The position numbers and the translations under genes were made by a program. A stretch of DNA of 64,000 nt from assembly GCF_030296675.1 (NCBI RefSeq), contig NZ_AP027736.1, positions 372,001 to 436,000 of the forward strand, read 5' to 3'. Origin of the DNA: Demequina sediminis (GTDB lineage: Bacteria; Actinomycetota; Actinomycetes; Actinomycetales; Demequinaceae). Positions 50,920-63,044 of the stretch are shown piece after piece (positions within the stretch are counted from its first letter, which is position 1; each line of letters begins with the position of its first letter). The notes under the pieces were generated by a model. It saw only the letters and a program-made list of their open reading frames with translations, did no database searches and was not told where the DNA came from.

Positions 50920-53235
50920 GCGGCTCCGGATGGGGCGACCTCAGGCTGGTCCCCGCGGCGCTCGCGGCGTGGTCCGTGTCTCTGGCCGTCGCGCTCGGGG
51001 GCCCCCGCACCGGGGCGTGCGTCGCTCTCGCATGGGCCGGGGCCGCCCTCGTGGGGGCGGCGCTCGCGCGGCGCGCTCGCGTGCACGGTGTCGCGGCCCT
51101 GGTGGGTCTCGCGGTCCTTGCCGGCGGAGCCGCGCTCCTCACCGCGACCGCGGCCGACTCGCGCCACGCGTGGCACGCCACTCGGGCAGCCGGGGAAGGG
51201 GTCGAGGTGCGGGCGACTGTCGCGCAGGTGCGGCCCACGCTGGCCTCGGGCGGCGATCGGGTCTCCGTTCACCTCGAGGTCGAGGCGTGGCGCGCGGCTC
51301 CCGCCGCGGCGACAGCGCCCGACGCCCCGTGGCGGGACGGGGCCGGCCGCCTGGTCGTGCTGGCCGATTCCGACGCCGCGCCGGCGCGCGGGGACGCCGC
51401 GGTCGCGCGCGGATCGCTCTCTCCTGCGGCCGGCGGCACGGTCGACGCCCTGCTCGACGGAGAGATCGTGGTGGTGACCAGGCCCTCCGGGTGGCGCGCG
51501 CACGTCGTATCCGCGCGCGCGGCGTTCTCGCACGCGGTCGCGGGGGCTCCCGAGGCCACGGCGGGCCTGGTCGAGGGGATGGTGCTGGGCGACACCGGCA
51601 GGCTCGACCCGAGCCTCGCGGACGCGATGCGGGAGACGGGGCTGGCTCACCTCACCGCGGTCTCGGGTGCGCACTTCGCGATCCTGGCCGCCGGTGTGGG
51701 GCTGGTGCTGCGACGGCTTCGCGCCGGGCCGTGGCTGACCGCCGCCGCAACGCTTGTCGCGAGCGGCGGCTTCGCGATCGTCGTTGCGGGCGGGGAGCGG
51801 TGCTGCGTGCGGTCGTGATGGCGGTCATCGCCGCGGGCGCGCTCGTGGCCGGTCGCCGCGGACAGGTGGTGCCGGGCCTCGCGACGGCGGTGATCGTGCT
51901 CGTCGTCGTGCGGCCCGACCTCGCGGAGGACCTGGGGCTGGCGCTGTCGGTCGCGGCGGTCGCCGCGATCGGCCTGCTCGCCCCGTGGCTCGCGCATCGG
52001 CTCGCGCGGGTGGTCGCGCCCGCGCTCGCGGAGGCCGCCGCGGTGACGATCGCGGCGCAGGCGGCCTGCATGCCTCTCCTCGCGCTGATGGATGCGCGGC
52101 TAGGGCCGTGGGCGGTCGCGGCCAACGCGCTCGCGACTCCGTTCGCGATACCCGTCACCCTGCTGGGCGTCGCAGGGCTGGCGCTCGCGATCCCCGTGCC
52201 CGGCGTCGCGGCGGTGCTGGTCGAGTTGGCAGGCTGGGCCGCCTGGCCCGTCGCGGTCACGGCGCGGGCCTTCGCCGAGGCCCCAGGGGCGTCGCTCAGG
52301 TGGCCCGCCGGAGTGCGCGGGATCGTGCTGGGACTGTGTCTGATCGGGGCTGTCGTGGTGGCCGCGCGCGCCTCCGGACGCATCGCACGCGCGGCCACCG
52401 CCATGGCTCTCGCCGTCACCGCGATCGCTTTCGCACCCGCCACGTGGCTGCCGCCGGGGTGGGGCGGCGCACCACGGGGCTGGACGGTCGCTGCCTGCGA
52501 CGTGGGGCAGGGAGACGCGCTCGTGGTGCGCGCCGCGGGGGCGGTGCTCATGGTCGATGCCGGTCCGCGCGGTCCCGCGGCCGCCGCGTGCCTCGAGCGA
52601 CTCGGCGTCACGCGCATCGACCTGCTGGTGCTCACCCATGAGCACGCCGACCACACCGGCGGTCTCGACGAGGTGGCCGATGCCGCCGCGATCCGCGCGG
52701 TCTGGCTGCCGCACGCGGCCTCCGCGGCCACGACGAGCGGGGCGGCGCGCGCGACCGCAGACGCGAGGCTACCCGTCGAGGGCGAGGCCGTCACGCTCGG
52801 CGGCATCCAGATCACGGTGATGCAGACGGGTCCCGCGCCGCGATCTCGGGACGGCACCGAGGTCAACGAGTCGTCGACCATCCTCCACGTCGAGGCCGCG
52901 GGGGTGTCGCTGATGCTCCTCGGCGATCTCGAGGTCGCCGGCCAGCAGCGGCTCTCGCGCGGCCCCCTCCCGGCTGGCGTCGACATCGTCAAGATCGCGC
53001 ATCACGGGTCCGCTGCACAGGACGCGGGTCTCGTGAGCGCCCTGGCGGCGCCGGTGGCGATCGCGACCGTGGGCGCGGACAACGACTACGGGCACCCGGC
53101 TCCCGAGGCTCTCGACCTCTACGGCGAGGGGGAGCCGTGGTGCTGCGCACGGACCTGTGCGGGGACGTGCTGCTCGGCGCCGCCGATGGCGCCGTGACGC
53201 TGGTCCGTCCGTGTCGGTCGGCCATGGCAGGCTAG
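50916..53235 (+). CDS. comEC: ComEC/Rec2-like DNA-uptake channel protein (two frameshifts in this sequence)
   Basis: About 773 residues when corrected. The N-terminal soluble and first membrane part includes the ComEC signature GLAHLTAVSGAHFAILAAG. The frame breaks at the GGGG run 51792-51795, then the competence membrane domain and the metallo-beta-lactamase-like domain follow (DVGQGDALVV, LTHEHADHTGG, IAHHGSAAQD). A second break at the GGGGG run 53128-53132 hides the last residues; corrected, GEGGAVVLRTDLCGDVLL runs to a TAG at 53233-53235. Both breaks fall in G runs and the shift is the same, so sequence error is likely. The nuclease-like domain would degrade one DNA strand. Confidence 0.9.
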
Positions 53236-53240
53236 GTGCC

Positions 53241-54220
53241 GTGGCAGCGCGACAGGCACCTCCGGCGACGTGGCATCGTGCCGCACCCGCGCCGCTCGTG
53301 CTGATCTCGGGCCCCGAACGGCTCTTGGCGTCGCGCGCCGTGGAACGCGTCGGCGCGGCAGTCCGGGGAGCGGGGACATCGAGATCAGCAGGCTCGATGC
53401 GAGCGCGTATGCGCGCGGCGCCCTCACCGCGGCCACCAGCCCCTCGCTCTTTGCCGATCCCGGACTGGTCGTGGTCGAGGCGCTCGAGGCGATGAACGAC
53501 GACTTCCTGCAGGACGCGCTCGCGTACGCGGAGCGTCCCGATCCCGACTGCGTGGTCGTGCTCCTCCACGCGGGCGGGACGCGCGGCAAGCGCCTCCTCG
53601 ACACGCTGCGCAAGGCGGGCACCCCCGAGTACACGTGCCCCGCGATCAAGCGCGATGCCGAGCTCGTCGACTTCGCGGCCGCGGAGCTCGACCGGGCGGG
53701 CCGATCGGCCCCGGCGCGGGCCGTCCGCGCGCTCGTCGACGCGATCGGCGAGGACGTCGCCGAACTCGCGGCCGCGTGCGCGCAGCTCATCAGTGACGTC
53801 GACGGCACCATCGATGAGGCTGCGGTGACGCGGTACTACGGCACGCGCGTCAACGCGACGGGCTTCGCGGTCGCGGATGCCGCGATCGCGGGCCGCACGG
53901 GCGAGGCCATTGCGCTCGTGCGTCACGCGCTGTCGACCGGAACCGATCCCGTCCCGCTCATCGCGGCGCTCGCCTCGAAGCTGCGCACCCTCATCAAGGT
54001 GGGCGGGGCGCGCGGGCGCGGGATGGACCTGCGGTCGCTGGGGATTCAGCCCTGGCAGGAGGAGCGTGCGCGGAGGGACCTGCGCAAGTGGGATGCCGAC
54101 TCCCTGGCCGCAGCGGTGCAGGCGGTCGCGCGCGCCGACTCCGAGATTAAGGGGGCCTCGAGGGCACCCGGATTCGCGCTCGAGCGCGCGGTGCGCACCG
54201 TGGCCGAGCTCGCCGCGTAG
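53241..54220 (+). CDS. holA: DNA polymerase III delta subunit (frameshifted in this sequence)
   Basis: About 326 residues when corrected. Clamp-loader subunit that opens the sliding clamp. GTG 53241 begins five bases after the comEC stop and reads PLVLISGPERLLASRAVERV; the frame is lost at G runs 53365-53368 or 53372-53375 and resumes as DIEISRLDASAYARGAL through to FALERAVRTVAELAA. Typical HolA segments are SPSLFADPGLVVVEALEAM and PVPLIAALASKLRTLIKV. The comEA-comEC-holA-rpsT order is standard for the phylum. Confidence 0.92.
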
Positions 54221-54235
54221 GCCGTCGAACCGGTC

Positions 54236-54874
54236 CTAGACCTCGGCGTCCGCGAGGTCCGCGTCGCGCCGCTCCTCGGGATCGTGGTCACCACGCTCGT
54301 GAACCTCGGGCCGCTCGAACAGGAAGCCCTGGAACAGGTCGAAGCCCAGGTCGACGCACGCCTCGAGCGTCTCGGGGTCCTCGATCCGCTCGGCGATCAA
54401 CGCCGCGTGGTCGACGCGTGCGGCATCCGCGAGCGCGGGCCCCAGGCGCACCAGGTCCCTGAAGTCCACCTTGACGAAGTCCGCGATGCAGAGCAGGCGG
54501 CGCTGCGAGGCCGAGCCCACGAAGTCGTCGATCGCGACCCGGAAGCCGGCCTCCCGCAGCTCGATCACGCGCTCGACCAGGGCATCGTCCACGAATGCCG
54601 ACTCGACAATCTCCAGGACCACGCGCGGCGGATCGCAGTGCAGCGTGCCGGGGTGGCGCAAGAGGAACGAGCGCGTGACGTTGATGAACGCGGGGTGAGG
54701 CGCCGTGATGTCGGGCTCACGCCAGAAGGCGGCCGCGATGACGTGCTCGGTGGCGCGATCCTGCAGGCGGGCCGGCCATTGGTCGATGGCGAGGCCGTGA
54801 TGACCCGCGGTGCGGTACACCAGCTCGTGTCCCGCGATCTCGCCCGTGTGCGTGAAGATGCCCTGCCGCGCCAC
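54236..54874 (-). CDS. EAL-domain protein (cyclic di-GMP phosphodiesterase family)
   Basis: 212 residues from GTG 54874, which begins MARQGIFTHTGEIAGHELVYR, the pattern seen at the N-terminus of single EAL/YuxH-type proteins. Other EAL positions are kept: INVTRSFLL, VVLEIVESAF, DDFVGSASQ, FVKVDFRDL and LFQGFLFERPE, but the signature reads HEL and the DDFG loop has an inserted residue, so activity is uncertain. An alternative start is GTG 54943 (24 more residues). It lies downstream of the rpsT terminator, so it needs its own promoter, which I could not locate. Confidence 0.8.
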   Translation of the reverse strand: MARQGIFTHTGEIAGHELVYRTAGHHGLAIDQWPARLQDRATEHVIAAAFWREPDITAPHPAFINVTRSFLLRHPGTLHCDPPRVVLEIVESAFVDDALVERVIELREAGFRVAIDDFVGSASQRRLLCIADFVKVDFRDLVRLGPALADAARVDHAALIAERIEDPETLEACVDLGFDLFQGFLFERPEVHERGDHDPEERRDADLADAEV

Positions 54875-54961
54875 ATGGACGCGCGCGCCATTGCGGCGCA
54901 GGTGCGGCGGATGCCACAGGCGGGGAGGGCGGGAGAAGGTCACAGTCGAGAGCGAAGACGA

Positions 54962-55001
54962 ACGAACGCCCCGAATCGCGTGGGCGAGACGGGGCGTTCG
55001 T
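54962..55001 (-). terminator. Terminator of rpsT
   Basis: Eleven-base-pair stem ACGAACGCCCC (54962-54972) with GGGGCGTTCGT (54991-55001), loop of 18 bases, ten bases after the rpsT stop. Confidence 0.75.
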
Positions 55002-55011
55002 GACGGTTGCG

Positions 55012-55272
55012 CTAGAGAGCGGCGACCTGCTTGGCGAGGGCCGACTTGCGGTTCGCGGCCTGGTTCTTGTGGATGACGCCCTTGGAGACGGCCTTGTCGA
55101 GCTTGACCGACGCGGACGACAGCGCGGTCTGCGCCGCGGGCTTGTCGCCGGCGGCGATGGCCTCGCGCACCTTGCGGACGTGGGTCTTGAGCTCGGACTT
55201 CACGGCGACGTTGCGCAGGCGCGACTTCTCGTTGGTGCCGATGCGCTTGATCTTCGACTTGATGTTTGCCAC
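55012..55272 (-). CDS. rpsT: 30S ribosomal protein S20
   Basis: 86 residues, basic and helical, beginning [20 protein letters not shown] and ending [13 protein letters not shown], matching S20, which binds 16S rRNA. GTG start with an AAGGAA ribosome binding site. It stands alone between its terminator and a divergently placed intergenic region, as usual next to holA. Confidence 0.97.
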   Translation of the reverse strand: MANIKSKIKRIGTNEKSRLRNVAVKSELKTHVRKVREAIAAGDKPAAQTALSSASVKLDKAVSKGVIHKNQAANRKSALAKQVAAL

Positions 55273-55351
55273 AGCGTTCCTTTAAGCGATCAGGTGAAAA
55301 AGTTCTGGGTGCGGCGCGAGCAGGCGCGCTCACACACGAACGAACATCATA

Positions 55352-55876
55352 TCAGCGATGGTGCTTCTTGAGCGACTGCGCCACCGTGTCAAACGTCGCA
55401 CGGTCGAGGATCGCTCCCTCGCGGCGCACTGCTGCGGGGTCGATTCTCACGATTCGGTCGAGGCGCACCTCGCTGGGCCGCCCCCGAGAGTCCCACGGTC
55501 CGGCGCCGATGTCCAGCCAGAAGCGGCCGTGGCGCGCCTCGTCGGCGGCGTCGAGGTCGTGGTCCTTGCTCGTCAGCATCAGCCCCAGCAGCCAGCGCCC
55601 GTCCTTGCCGATGAGGAGCACGGGTCTGTCCTTGCCCTGGCGGTGGTCCTCCTCGAACGGCACCCAGGTCCACACCACCTCGCCCGGATCGGGCGTGCCG
55701 CCGTGCGTGGGCGAGTAGGTCACCCGGGGGCGGCCCGTGAAGTCGCCCGGATACCCGGCGGGGGCGGATGCTCGGGAACGGCCAGGGGCGGGAGCGGTGG
55801 CCCGCGCACGGGCGCGCGGCGACGGGGTCGTGCGGACCGCGTGGACGATCCTGCGAACGAGGGACCAGGGGCTCAT
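55352..55876 (-). CDS. PemK/MazF-like toxin-family protein
   Basis: 174 residues. After a basic, Ala-Pro-rich N-terminal half, the C-terminal domain (PGEVVWTWVPFEEDHRQGKDRPV, LLIGKDGRWLLGLMLTSKDHD) matches the PemK/MazF-like actinobacterial family of endoribonuclease-type folds. No antitoxin gene is visible on either side, so it may be a solitary member with another function. TAGCCT (55884-55889) is seven bases before the ATG, so transcription is probably leaderless and starts inside the end of the upstream gene; the stop of that gene and this ATG overlap as TGATG. Confidence 0.8.
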   Translation of the reverse strand: MSPWSLVRRIVHAVRTTPSPRARARATAPAPGRSRASAPAGYPGDFTGRPRVTYSPTHGGTPDPGEVVWTWVPFEEDHRQGKDRPVLLIGKDGRWLLGLMLTSKDHDLDAADEARHGRFWLDIGAGPWDSRGRPSEVRLDRIVRIDPAAVRREGAILDRATFDTVAQSLKKHHR

Positions 55877-57576
55877 CAGGCCGAGGCTAGCGGTCCGCTC
55901 CGGTCATCAGCGGACTGCGGGCAGGGACGATGCGCCGCGAACGGGAGCTCGGTGACGGGTATCGCGTGGCCGAAGAGGAAGCCCTGGCCCAGCGCCCAGC
56001 CGTGCTCCCTCGCGATGTCGCGCTGGGCCTCCGACTCGACGCCCTCGATGACGCCCGACATTCCCAGGCTGCGCGTCAGGGCCGCGACCGTGGTCGAGAT
56101 GCGGTCGCCCGTGGACCGGTCGCCCAGGCGCAGCGTGAACTCGCGCGCGAGCTTGAGTCCCGAGACGGGGTTGAGGAGCACGGAACTGAGCGCCGAGTAC
56201 CCCGTGCCGAAGTCGTCGATGATGAGCTCGACGCCCAACTGGCTGAGGCCGTCCAGGTCCGCTCGCGCGGCCTGCGTCGCGATGAGCATCCCCGACTCCG
56301 TGATCTCGAGCCCGAGGCGGCCGGGGTCGATGCCCGTGGACTCGAGTGCGTGGGTCACCACCCTGGTGAGGTCGGCCGAGCCGATCTGCCGGGTCGACAC
56401 GTTGACGAAGATGCGGCCCGTGAACTCGGGGTGTGCGGCGATGAGCTCGCACGCCTCGTTGATGACGAACGCGCCCAGCGGAACCACGAGGTTTGCCTCT
56501 TCGCACACCTCGATGAACTCCTCCGGAAGCAGGAGGCCGCGACTCGGGTGCTGCCAGCGCACCAGCGCCTCGTACGCGACGGCCTCGTTCGTGTCGAGAC
56601 GGACGATCGGCTGGTAGTGCACCACCAGTTCGCCCTCGCGGATCGCCGTCCTTAGCTCCGACTCGATCGACAGCTTGGACAGCGCGTGCGAGCGCAGCTC
56701 GGTGGAGAACACCTCGACGCGGGCCCTGCCGCGCTGCTTCGCGGTGTACATCGCGGTGTCGGCGTTGCGCAACAGGCTCTCCGCGGTGATGCCTGGCTCC
56801 GCGAGGGCCAGGCCGGCGCTGACCGTGGGCACCACCTCGTGACCGCCCACGGCGAACGGCACCTGAACGTCCGCCGCGATGACCGTGAGGAAGGCCTCCG
56901 CGGCGGCCTGCGTCGCGACCGACTCGAGGATCACCACGAACTCGTCGCCGCCCAGCCGTGCCACGGTGTCGCCCGGCCGGACCGCGCCGCGCACGCGGCT
57001 CGCGATCGCTTGGAGCAGCGTGTCGCCGGCCTCATGGCCGAGGGAGTCGTTGACGAGCTTGAAGTGATCGACGTCGAGGAAGATGCATGCGACGGTGTGT
57101 GCGTCGGCCCGGCGCGACTCGAGCGCCGCTTCAAGGCGCTCGAGAAGCAGAGTCCGGTTGGGTAGGCCGGTGAGGTGGTCGTAGAGGGCGCGCCGCTCGA
57201 GCAGGTCCTTGGCGCGGCGGATCTCGGTGACGTCCTCGACGTGGGCGAGGTAGCGCGCCGGTGCGGCCTCGGCGGGGGCGAGGGAGACCGTGAGACGCGT
57301 CCAGACGGTATCGCCGTTGCGGTGGATGAGGCGCGTTTGGGCCTGGAAGTAGGGCAGCTCGCCCGTGTCGAGCTGTCCGCGCAGCTCCTCGTCCCGCGCG
57401 ACGTCGTCGGGGTGCGTGAGGTCGCGCAGGCGGAAGGTGCGCAGTCCCGCGGTGGTGCGTCCCACGATGCGTGCGAAAGCGCGGTTGGCGTCGAGCATCG
57501 CGCCCTCCGCGTCCATGACGATCATCCCGATGGGTGATCCGTCGAACGCGGGGCGGAACAGGTCGGACTGCGCCAT
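55876..57576 (-). CDS. PAS-GGDEF-EAL cyclic di-GMP turnover protein
   Basis: 566 residues from ATG 57576, which has a GAGGGG site (an in-frame ATG at 57612 is less likely). A PAS sensor domain at about 8-120 ([23 protein letters not shown]) is followed by a GGDEF domain at about 140-300 ([12 protein letters not shown]) and an EAL domain at about 315-550 ([42 protein letters not shown]). The synthase motif and most phosphodiesterase residues are intact, so it could make or break the second messenger. No membrane segment; a cytosolic sensor. Confidence 0.93.
   Translation of the reverse strand: MAQSDLFRPAFDGSPIGMIVMDAEGAMLDANRAFARIVGRTTAGLRTFRLRDLTHPDDVARDEELRGQLDTGELPYFQAQTRLIHRNGDTVWTRLTVSLAPAEAAPARYLAHVEDVTEIRRAKDLLERRALYDHLTGLPNRTLLLERLEAALESRRADAHTVACIFLDVDHFKLVNDSLGHEAGDTLLQAIASRVRGAVRPGDTVARLGGDEFVVILESVATQAAAEAFLTVIAADVQVPFAVGGHEVVPTVSAGLALAEPGITAESLLRNADTAMYTAKQRGRARVEVFSTELRSHALSKLSIESELRTAIREGELVVHYQPIVRLDTNEAVAYEALVRWQHPSRGLLLPEEFIEVCEEANLVVPLGAFVINEACELIAAHPEFTGRIFVNVSTRQIGSADLTRVVTHALESTGIDPGRLGLEITESGMLIATQAARADLDGLSQLGVELIIDDFGTGYSALSSVLLNPVSGLKLAREFTLRLGDRSTGDRISTTVAALTRSLGMSGVIEGVESEAQRDIAREHGWALGQGFLFGHAIPVTELPFAAHRPCPQSADDRSGPLASA
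55884..55889 (-). promoter_or_regulatory. Promoter -10 element of the PemK-like gene (leaderless)
   Basis: TAGCCT on the minus strand, seven bases from ATG 55876, located within the last codons of the GGDEF-EAL gene. Confidence 0.45.
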
Positions 57577-57740
57577 GGTCGTCCCCTCGAGGGTGTCAGC
57601 CGGGCGCATCACTCACCCGGTCTGCCCTCTGTATCGGCAATCGGGGGCCGTGCATGAGGACCGAGCGCAGCGGCGGCACCCTCGACTTCGTGGGAGAATG
57701 GCGCGCACCCTGCCGTCCGAACCGAGGAACCGTCATCACC

Positions 57741-59594
<1,854 letters not shown>

Positions 59595-59646
59595 TGTGCC
59601 TCCGTCCCGCGCGACGGATCACCTCCTCACCAGCCATGATGAGCGT

Positions 59647-60831
59647 ATGAGCAGCGCCTCAGGGGCGAGGGACTTCGGCGTCTACATCCACGTTCCCTTC
59701 TGCGCGGTCCGGTGCGGCTACTGCGACTTCAACACGTATGCGCCGGGCGAGGTCGAGGGCGCGACGCGCGAGGGCTACGTGACGGCGGCGCTCGCGGAGA
59801 TGGCGCTCGCGCGGGAGACGATGCGCGGCGACGGTCGTCCCGCGCGCACCGTGTTCTTCGGCGGCGGCACGCCCACGATGCTCGACTCGGCCGCGCTCGT
59901 CGCGCTACTCGAGGGCGTGCGCGGCACGTGGGGGCTGAGCGCGGATGCCGAGGTCACCACCGAGGCCAACCCCGATTCCGTCACGCCCGAGTCGCTGCAC
60001 GCGCTGGCGCGCGCGGGCTTCACGCGCGTGAGCCTGGGCATGCAGTCGGCCGTGCCACACGTGCTCGCCACGCTCGAGCGGACCCACCGTCCGGCCAACG
60101 TGGCGCGCGCGGTCGCCGCCGCGCGCGAGGCGGGCCTCAAGGTGAGCCTCGACCTCATCTACGGCACCCCTGGCGAGTCCCTGTCCGACTGGCGCGCGAG
60201 CCTCGAGGCCGTGCTCGAGCTCGAGCCCGACCACGTGAGCGCCTATGCGCTCGTGATCGAGCCGGGCACCCGCATGGGTGCGCAGCTGCGTCGCGGCGAG
60301 GTGGCCCCGACCGATCCCGACGTTCAGGCCGACATGTACGAGCTGGCCGACACGATGCTGAGCGCGGCGGGCTACGACTGGTACGAGGTCTCGAACTGGG
60401 CCCGCGAGCCCGCGGACCGCTGCCGGCATAACCTCGCCTACTGGCGGAGCCAGGACTGGTGGGGCATCGGGCCGGGCGCGCACTCCTATCTGGGTCCGCG
60501 CGTCCAGGGGGACGGGATCGCGGCGGGAGCAAGCCGCTGGTGGAACGTCAAGCATCCGCGCGCATATGCGGCGCGGCTCGCGGCGGGGGAGAGCCCCGCT
60601 GCCGAGACGGAGCCGCTCGCCGACGAGGACCTGCGGCTCGAGCAGGTGATGCTGCGCCTGCGGCTCTCGGAGGGGATTCCCGCGGCCCTGGTCGAGGGGC
60701 GTGCGGAGGCGATCGCGCGACTCATCGCCGACGGCGTGCTCGACGGCGGCGCCGCGGTGCGCGGCACGCTCCGGCTGACCCGCCGCGGGCGCTTGCTCGC
60801 GGATCTCGCGGTCCGCGCGCTCGCGTTCTAA
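59647..60831 (+). CDS. hemW: Radical SAM heme chaperone HemW (oxygen-independent coproporphyrinogen III oxidase-like)
   Basis: 394 residues. The [4Fe-4S]-SAM site is Cys19-x3-Cys23-x2-Cys26 in PFCAVRCGYCDF, one of the HemW/HemN family patterns; FFGGGTPTMLDSAAL, LGMQSAVPHVLATLERTH and SLDLIYGTPGESLSDW follow. HemW lacks the additional cysteine of true HemN and carries heme. ATG 59647, with CATGAT six bases upstream. The lepA-hemW order is typical. Confidence 0.93.
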   Translation: MSSASGARDFGVYIHVPFCAVRCGYCDFNTYAPGEVEGATREGYVTAALAEMALARETMRGDGRPARTVFFGGGTPTMLDSAALVALLEGVRGTWGLSADAEVTTEANPDSVTPESLHALARAGFTRVSLGMQSAVPHVLATLERTHRPANVARAVAAAREAGLKVSLDLIYGTPGESLSDWRASLEAVLELEPDHVSAYALVIEPGTRMGAQLRRGEVAPTDPDVQADMYELADTMLSAAGYDWYEVSNWAREPADRCRHNLAYWRSQDWWGIGPGAHSYLGPRVQGDGIAAGASRWWNVKHPRAYAARLAAGESPAAETEPLADEDLRLEQVMLRLRLSEGIPAALVEGRAEAIARLIADGVLDGGAAVRGTLRLTRRGRLLADLAVRALAF

Positions 60832-60862
60832 CCGCGCGAGAGGAGCGACGCGCCGGGCGGAC

Positions 60863-62979
60863 GTGGGACTTCGCGGCGCGTCGGAAACACCCCTTCTGTG
60901 CCGCCTATCCTGGACACGAAGGAGCGGGACCGCAGGGGTCACCGGAACGCACATCAGCACTCAGGAACTCGCGCGGGTCAGCCCGCGCACGGCCGAGACC
61001 CGCGCGGTCCCACGGGGACGCATCGCGGGTCTCGATGCGTTGCGCGCGCTCGCGGTCGTGCTCGTGGTGGCGCACCACGTGTGGCCGTCGGCGCTGCCGG
61101 GCGGGTTCATCGGCGTCGACGTGTTCTTCGTGCTATCCGGCTTCCTCATCACGACGATCCTGGTGCGCGAGCGAACCGCCTCCGGACGCATCTCGCTGAG
61201 GCGATTCTGGATCCATCGCGCGCGCAGGCTCGTGCCCGCGCTCGCGGTCGTGGTGACCGTGAGCGTTGCCGCGGTCGCGGCGGCCCAGGCGGTCGCGCCG
61301 ACGGGCGGCGACGATGCGGGCGGTGCCCCCTGGAGCGACCTGCTCGTGGGGGTGGGCGCTCAGATGACTGCCGCCGCGACGTTTACGAGCAACTGGCTGA
61401 GCGTCGCGGTCGGCCAGAGCTACGCGACGGCCGGGGCACCCGCGCTGCTGGGTAACCTCTGGTCTCTCGCCGTCGAGGAGCAGTTCTACGTGCTGTGGCC
61501 GCTGGTCGTCGCCGGCGCGCTCGCGGCGGGCGCGTCGCGCATCAGGGCGACCGCAGGTGCCGCGGCGCTTGCGCTGGCATCTGCGGGCGCGATGGCGCTG
61601 CTCTTTGTCGCCGACGCGGATCCCACGCGCGTCTACGTCGGAACCGACACGCACGCGTTCGGGCTGATGGCGGGCGCCGGGCTCGCGTTCTGGTGGTCCG
61701 GGCGCGACGGGGCCGCCTCCGCGTCCTCTCGGGGGCATCGGTCGGTGGGGGCGCGCGGTGCCCTCGCCGCGGGCGTGACCGGCGCGGCCGTCCTCGCCGT
61801 GCTCGCCCTGTGGCTGCCGTGGCAGTCTCCCGCGACCTACCGGGGCGGTCTCGTGATCGCGTCGCTCGCGACGGTCGCGATCATCAACGCCATGCTCCAT
61901 GCGCCCGCGGTGGGACGCCGCGCGGACGTCGCCCCGCTGAGGTGGATCGGCGAGCGCTCGTACGGGATCTACCTGTGGCACTGGCCCGTGCTGGTGATCA
62001 TGGTGACGATGCTCGACGGCGGCCGGGTGCGTGAGGCCTCCGGTGTGACCGCGGTGCTGGTGGTGGCGGTGACCGTGGGCGCCGCCGCGGCCTCGTATCG
62101 ATGGCTGGAGATGCCCGTCAGACGGGCGGGCTTCCGCGCGTCCCTGCGCGCGCTGCTTGAGTGGCTGTACCCGGTGGCGGAGGACCCCGAGGCCGTGCGG
62201 GTCACCAGGCGTCGCCGCGCCGCCGCCTTTGGCGGAGCCGTCGCCGCGGTGCTCGCTCTCGCGGGCTCGGCCGTCGCCTCCGCACCCGAGCAGACCTCGC
62301 TCGAGCGACAGCTCGACTCCGGCGCGTTCGCGGCGGCAGGGGGACGGCGGCTGGGCCGCAGGAGTCGTCGCCGTCGGCATCGTCACTCCCGGACGCGGCG
62401 CCTCAGGCGCCCGTCATCGCCGCGGTGCCGTCCGCGGTGCCGTCGATGCTGCCCACCGCCGCGCCCGCGGTGGAGGTGCGCGAGCCCGCCGTGCCGGACG
62501 GCAGGGACATCGTGATGATCGGCGACTCGGTGACGCTGGGCTCCGCCCCGGAGCTGGTCGAGGCGATGCCGGGGATCGCGGTCGAGGCCGAGGTCGGCAA
62601 GCAGTTCGGTGCCGGCGTCGACCGCGTCGAGCGACTCGCGCGCGCGGGCGACCTGCGCGACTACGTGGTCGTGGCGCTGGGCACCAATGGCGCGGTGCGG
62701 GACGAGGACGTCGAGAGGCTCGTGGCCGCGGCGGGTGACCGGCCGCTCGTGCTCGTCACCCCCTACGGCGACCGGCCGTGGATGCGCGGGGCCCAGGAGG
62801 CGCTGCGCCGCGCGGCCGAGCGACACCCGTCCGTGGTCATCGCCGACTGGCAGGTCGCGGTGAATCGAGACCCCGGCGTCGTGGGCAGCGACGGCATCCA
62901 CCCGCGGCCCTCGGGAGTGGGCACGTTCGTCGCCGTGGTCGAGGACGCGTTGCTGCGCGCGTCGACGCTCTCCCCGTAG
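60863..62979 (+). CDS. OafA-type membrane acyltransferase with SGNH domain (frameshifted in this sequence)
   Basis: About 705 residues when corrected. The N-terminal part is an acyltransferase-3 membrane domain with about ten helices (GRIAGLDALRALAVVLVVAHH, FFVLSGFLITTILVRER, LWSLAVEEQFYVLWPLV, SYGIYLWHWPVLVI). The frame breaks at the GGGGG run 62339-62343; the next frame carries an SGNH/GDSL hydrolase domain (VMIGDSVTLGSAPEL, VALGTNGAV, GIHPRPSGVG). Such proteins add acyl groups to surface sugars or peptidoglycan. GTG 60863 is the only in-frame start upstream; TATCCT at 60906-60911 lies inside this start, so the N-terminus is uncertain. Confidence 0.88.
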
Positions 62980-62990
62980 CCGTCCCGACA

Positions 62991-63037
62991 ACGCGACGAG
63001 CCCCCGCGCCGCGGAGGGCACGAGGGGCTCGTCGCGT
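62991..63037. terminator. Bidirectional terminator between acyltransferase and DUF4870 genes
   Basis: Fourteen-base-pair stem ACGCGACGAGCCCC (62991-63004) with GGGGCTCGTCGCGT (63024-63037) and a 19-base loop; it lies between the convergent stops of 62979 and 63045. Confidence 0.8.
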
Positions 63038-63044
63038 GTCAGCG

